From DAOSWM01 sp035380045 (GTDB taxonomy: Bacteria; Bacteroidota; Bacteroidia; Bacteroidales; Tenuifilaceae): a DNA stretch of 9,476 bases. Position numbers and translations under genes: made by a program. The stretch spans positions 1 through 9,476 of the forward strand of contig DAOSWM010000095.1 in assembly GCA_035380045.1 (NCBI GenBank), written 5' to 3'. Numbering within the stretch: the stretch's first letter is position 1; every line of letters begins with the position of its first letter. This document shows, one piece after another, positions 6,404 to 9,476 of this stretch. Under the pieces are notes generated by a model. It worked only from the letters and a program-made list of their open reading frames with translations, searched no databases and was not told where the DNA came from.

Positions 6404-6985
6404 ATGAAAATTAAAATTAAAATTCTACTCCTTTCAATTGCCGCTCTGCCTATCTTTAGTGGATGCAGGCAAGGAAAAAACGCTACAACATGGGAACCAC
6501 CCACCAACCAGTTCGCTTTTGTTGAGTACTACATTACTTACGATGGGAAACCCCTTGAGGGAACACCTCCTCCTGGTATTCGAATTGATGGGCCAACCTA
6601 CATGTACAATAGCGAAACCGGAGAGATAAACTCCTACATGGAATCAAATTTTTCAAGTGACACCATCACCACAGTTATTGGCATAGGTAAGATAAGGCGA
6701 GGAACAGAAGGTGGAGGCCTTTCTAGCCGACTTGTTGGTGTAAAAGACCTTCCTTACAGTAATATTAACCTATCCATTGATTCATTTACCAGCGAAATGA
6801 TGCTCTTTCGCTTTAAAGGAGAAAAACTGTCCCTTAAAGCTGGCGAAGAGTGGCAAAGGGTTTACGAATCGATTGATACAATTCCATCAATGCAAGGGAA
6901 TGCTATAGTTCAACGAAAAGTTATTCACCAAGTGAATTTTAGAGGATTTTTCATGAAAGATAGCCTAAAACTCTATGGCAACTAA
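6404..6985 (+). CDS. Putative lipoprotein of unknown function
   Basis: A 193-residue protein with a lipoprotein signal peptide. A lysine-rich start (MKIKIK), a hydrophobic stretch (residues 7-18) and the lipobox FSGC place the lipidated cysteine at residue 21. After the cysteine comes RQGKN, without the acidic surface-export signal reported for some Bacteroidota surface lipoproteins, so a periplasm-facing location is the more likely guess. The mature part (about 173 residues) looks like a compact mixed beta protein. It has a proline-glycine stretch LEGTPPPGIRIDGP (56-69) and alternating hydrophobic strands, but no further cysteine and no motif that I recognise. The ATG lies 25 bases after the M14 stop and the stop lies 53 bases before the M6 protease start, so all three may be co-transcribed. 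I do not know its function; a link with either peptidase is only suggested by position. Confidence 0.75.
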   Translation: MKIKIKILLLSIAALPIFSGCRQGKNATTWEPPTNQFAFVEYYITYDGKPLEGTPPPGIRIDGPTYMYNSETGEINSYMESNFSSDTITTVIGIGKIRRGTEGGGLSSRLVGVKDLPYSNINLSIDSFTSEMMLFRFKGEKLSLKAGEEWQRVYESIDTIPSMQGNAIVQRKVIHQVNFRGFFMKDSLKLYGN

Positions 6986-7038
6986 TAGTTCTCCACTCAC
7001 AAAATTTGTTTAACTTAGTAAAATAACCCTCAGGTATC

Positions 7039-9435
7039 ATGAAAAGAAATAAGACATCAATAATTGTAGTTATTCTAACTGCAATCCTATGGGGAGGTGT
7101 AGTTTTTACCACACATGCTGCGCCTTTAAAAAATCTTCCCATTACACTAAAGCAGCCTAACGGGGAAACGATTTACTGCTTCTCAAGTGGCGACGAGTTT
7201 CATAATTGGTTTCACGATGAAAATGGGTTCACAATAATTCAGCATCCCCAAAATGGGTACTACGTATATGCAGAGCAGGATGGAGAAAACGTTAAAGCCT
7301 CCGATTTTATTGTTGGACAAGTCGATCCGGCAAACGTTGGGTTAAACCCAAACGTGAATATCTCGGAAAGAATTGTTTCTGAAAAGAGGAAAAAAATGCT
7401 TGAAAAACTTGAGATTCCTATAGAGCAAAAGAAGGAGGGGATTCATGAACCCGTTGTTACCAGGAAGAAAAGTGGTGAAGCCCTAAGTAACATTGTAATT
7501 TTTGTTCAATTTTCCGATGAGAATATAACAACCGAAGACGCCTCATTCTATGAGGACTTGTATCTTAACGAGCAAGGGCCATCGTTAATTCATTACTACC
7601 AGCAGGTTACTAACGACCAGCTCACTCTGCAGTCAACATTCCTCCCACAAACATCTTCTAGCTATGTAGTTTGGTTCACCGATGAAAACCCTCGGGCATA
7701 CTATCAACCATACAATGAAACAACAAATCCAGAAGGGTTTGACCCCGATGCTACATCGGGAAGTACCAGCCGAACTTACCGGGAGCATAATTTACTAGCA
7801 AACGCTATTGAAGCAGTCAAAGAAGACTTACCTTCTGATTTTCAAGAGGATGCTAATGGAGATGGATACGTTGATTGTGTTTCGTTTATTGTTTCAGGAG
7901 AACCCGATGGCTGGTCAGATCTTCTTTGGCCCCACCGCTGGAGCTTACACACCAAGTCGGTATACATAAGAGGCAAAAGGGTTTGGGATTACACATTTCA
8001 ACTTCAGTACTCCTCAAGTAACGACAGAATAAGGCTTGGAACAGTTGCTCATGAAATGTTTCATGTGATTGGCGCACCCGATTTATACCGTTACGAAAAT
8101 AGCAACATTACTCCTGTTGGAATTTGGGATATTATGGCATCCACCACAACCATTCCACAGCAAATGACTGCCTATATGAAGTATTTATACGGCGGTTGGA
8201 TTGACGAAATTCCTGAAATTACCCAAACTGGAATCTATCAGTTGAGTCCTTTGCAATCAGGTGCAAACAGCTGCTACAAAATACCTTCACCCAATACCCA
8301 TACAGAATATTTTGTGGCAGAATACCGAACCAACAGCTACGAGTACGACAGTTCTCTCCCCGGAAGTGGAATGCTGCTTTACAGAATTAACGACAGGCTT
8401 CGGGGTGTTGGAAATGCCGATGGCCCACCCGATGAGCTGTACATATATCGCCCGGGAGGTACAATGTATGCAAACGGAAATATAAACAACGCATACTTCA
8501 GCCTTCAATCAGGACGCACAATCATAAATAGCACAACATCTCCTTCACCATTTCTTTCAGATGGAGCCCAGGGAGGAATTGAAATATCAGATATCGGCAA
8601 TGCAGGTGAAAGCATTTCTTTTTATATGTTTATTGATTATGATATTCCTCGCGGAATAAGCCATTATAAACCCAGCGGACAAACTTCAGTTGGGAGTGGT
8701 GAAGAAAAAACCTTCTCAGTAGCGGCAAAGTTTGAACCCAGCGATTTAGAAGCCTACGTTGGAGGATACTTAACAAAATTTGAATTTGTAATTACTTCAG
8801 GTGGAGGAAGCGATGTTACTGCATACATCTGGGAAGGTTCACTGGATAATGCTCCCGGAACAGTTGCCTACCAAAAATCTATTGCTAGCGAAGTGAATCT
8901 TGATGACTGGACTTTAATTACACTTGAACAATCGATTGAGATTAAAGAAGATACCGACTACTGGATTGGTTACGAGATTGCAGCAACCGGCGGATACCCC
9001 GCAACCACCGACAGGGGTCCTATGGTTGAAGGAAAGGGTGGCTGGATTAAATGGGATGAAACCTGGAATCAAATCACCGATTTAAATGCAAATCTCGATT
9101 ACAACTTTCTTATTGGTGGGGTTGTTCAAAAAGAAGGGATTACCAGTTTGATTACCAATAACCGAATGAACGGTTCGCTTTCTCAAAACTACCCGAACCC
9201 TTTTAATAGTTATACAACTATCAACTACTCGATTGAAACAGCATGTGATGTATCGCTTATTGTTTTCAATGCACTTGGACAAAAAGTTTCAACAATCTTT
9301 TCAGGCAAAAAGGAAGCAGGTTCCCATAGCGTAGAATTTAATGCTAAGCATCTTTCTCCGGGAATATACTTTTATCAGCTACAACTGGATGGAGGATACA
9401 GAACAGCTACTAAACGTATGATTATTACAAAATAA
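7039..9435 (+). CDS. Secreted M6 family metalloprotease with T9SS type A sorting tail
   Basis: A 798-residue secreted zinc protease of the M6 (immune inhibitor A-like) family. A signal peptide spans about residues 1-27 (KRNK start, hydrophobic 8-23, cleavage near THA). A propeptide-like region follows to about 145. The catalytic domain starts at NIVIFVQFSD (151-160). It includes a calcium-site-like DANGDGYVD (271-279) and the HEMFHVIGAPD motif (338-348), in which H338 and H342 bind zinc, E339 is catalytic and D348 is the likely third ligand. GIWDIMAS (361-368) is a Met-turn-like segment. Residues about 540-695 form a beta-sandwich-type domain (YIWEG, WTLITL, DYWIGYEI, GKGGWIKW) of a kind common beside T9SS exports; I give it no name. 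The last ~85 residues are a type A Por-secretion tail: LSQNYPNPFN (714-723), YSIETACDVSLIVFNALGQKV, then LSPGIYFYQLQ and KRMIITK. The protein should be exported by Sec and T9SS, with the tail removed and possibly replaced by an A-LPS anchor. No promoter is obvious in the 53 bases upstream, consistent with read-through from the lipoprotein gene. Confidence 0.92.
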   Translation: MKRNKTSIIVVILTAILWGGVVFTTHAAPLKNLPITLKQPNGETIYCFSSGDEFHNWFHDENGFTIIQHPQNGYYVYAEQDGENVKASDFIVGQVDPANVGLNPNVNISERIVSEKRKKMLEKLEIPIEQKKEGIHEPVVTRKKSGEALSNIVIFVQFSDENITTEDASFYEDLYLNEQGPSLIHYYQQVTNDQLTLQSTFLPQTSSSYVVWFTDENPRAYYQPYNETTNPEGFDPDATSGSTSRTYREHNLLANAIEAVKEDLPSDFQEDANGDGYVDCVSFIVSGEPDGWSDLLWPHRWSLHTKSVYIRGKRVWDYTFQLQYSSSNDRIRLGTVAHEMFHVIGAPDLYRYENSNITPVGIWDIMASTTTIPQQMTAYMKYLYGGWIDEIPEITQTGIYQLSPLQSGANSCYKIPSPNTHTEYFVAEYRTNSYEYDSSLPGSGMLLYRINDRLRGVGNADGPPDELYIYRPGGTMYANGNINNAYFSLQSGRTIINSTTSPSPFLSDGAQGGIEISDIGNAGESISFYMFIDYDIPRGISHYKPSGQTSVGSGEEKTFSVAAKFEPSDLEAYVGGYLTKFEFVITSGGGSDVTAYIWEGSLDNAPGTVAYQKSIASEVNLDDWTLITLEQSIEIKEDTDYWIGYEIAATGGYPATTDRGPMVEGKGGWIKWDETWNQITDLNANLDYNFLIGGVVQKEGITSLITNNRMNGSLSQNYPNPFNSYTTINYSIETACDVSLIVFNALGQKVSTIFSGKKEAGSHSVEFNAKHLSPGIYFYQLQLDGGYRTATKRMIITK

Positions 9436-9440
9436 AAAAT

Positions 9441-9476
9441 GAGGGTGTATCAAAAGTTCACTGTGTGACTAAAAAA
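9441..9476. mobile_element. Possible end (terminal inverted repeat) of an insertion sequence
   Basis: Five bases after the M6 protease stop the sequence changes to GAGGGTGTATCAAAAGT. This resembles the GAGG-T-GT-TCAAAAGT-type terminal inverted repeats I associate from memory with IS1182-like and related insertion sequences in Bacteroidota. A small hairpin follows (AGT-CAC with a bulged T, 9456-9462, against GTGACT, 9465-9470). The window ends before any transposase or the opposite repeat can be seen, so this is a pattern-based guess. Confidence 0.35.

Noticed and set aside
6986..7038. A separate promoter for the M6 protease (TTTG at 7005-7008)
   Set aside because: No TAnnTTTG-like box occurs about 19-21 bases downstream, so the TTTG alone is not convincing; read-through from the lipoprotein gene is simpler.

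Overview
The window looks like chromosomal DNA from a member of the Bacteroidota. It is moderately AT-rich and lacks obvious Shine-Dalgarno sequences. Sequences resembling the Bacteroidota -7 promoter box (TAnnTTTG) lie ahead of some genes. One protein ends in the gliding-motility-associated (type B) sorting domain and another in a type A 'Por secretion' tail, so the host almost certainly has a type IX secretion system (T9SS). The genus cannot be fixed from the sequence.

Layout: (1) positions 1-279 hold the 3' end of an elongation factor G gene, closed by a clear intrinsic terminator. (2) A cytidylate-kinase-like protein (438-1133) and a cytosolic cyclophilin-type peptidyl-prolyl isomerase (1223-1681) follow on the + strand and end at a long hairpin (1717-1753). 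That hairpin also sits just past the stop of the convergent gene. (3) On the - strand are a long-chain acyl-CoA synthetase-like enzyme (3416 to 1770) and, upstream of it, a T9SS type B secreted protein of unknown function (5092 to 3641). (4) A short divergent intergenic region (5093-5250) with AT-rich palindromes separates these from a second + strand group. That group holds a cytosolic M14 zinc carboxypeptidase of the CCP-like type (5251-6378), a small lipoprotein of unknown function (6404-6985) and a secreted multidomain M6 metalloprotease with a T9SS type A tail (7039-9435). (5) The last ~36 bases resemble the terminal inverted repeat of an insertion sequence that starts directly after the M6 gene.

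Housekeeping functions (translation, nucleotide metabolism, protein folding, fatty-acid activation) make up the first third to half. The right half is about export and proteolysis: two T9SS cargo proteins, a lipoprotein and two unrelated zinc peptidases. The M14, lipoprotein and M6 genes are tandem with gaps of 25 and 53 bases and may be one transcript. Nothing shows that they act on a common substrate. I found no tRNA, rRNA, CRISPR array or clear novel defence system. The best leads are the acyl-CoA synthetase lacking the usual A10 lysine, the CCP-like/lipoprotein/M6 cluster, the orphan T9SS cargo and the putative IS end.
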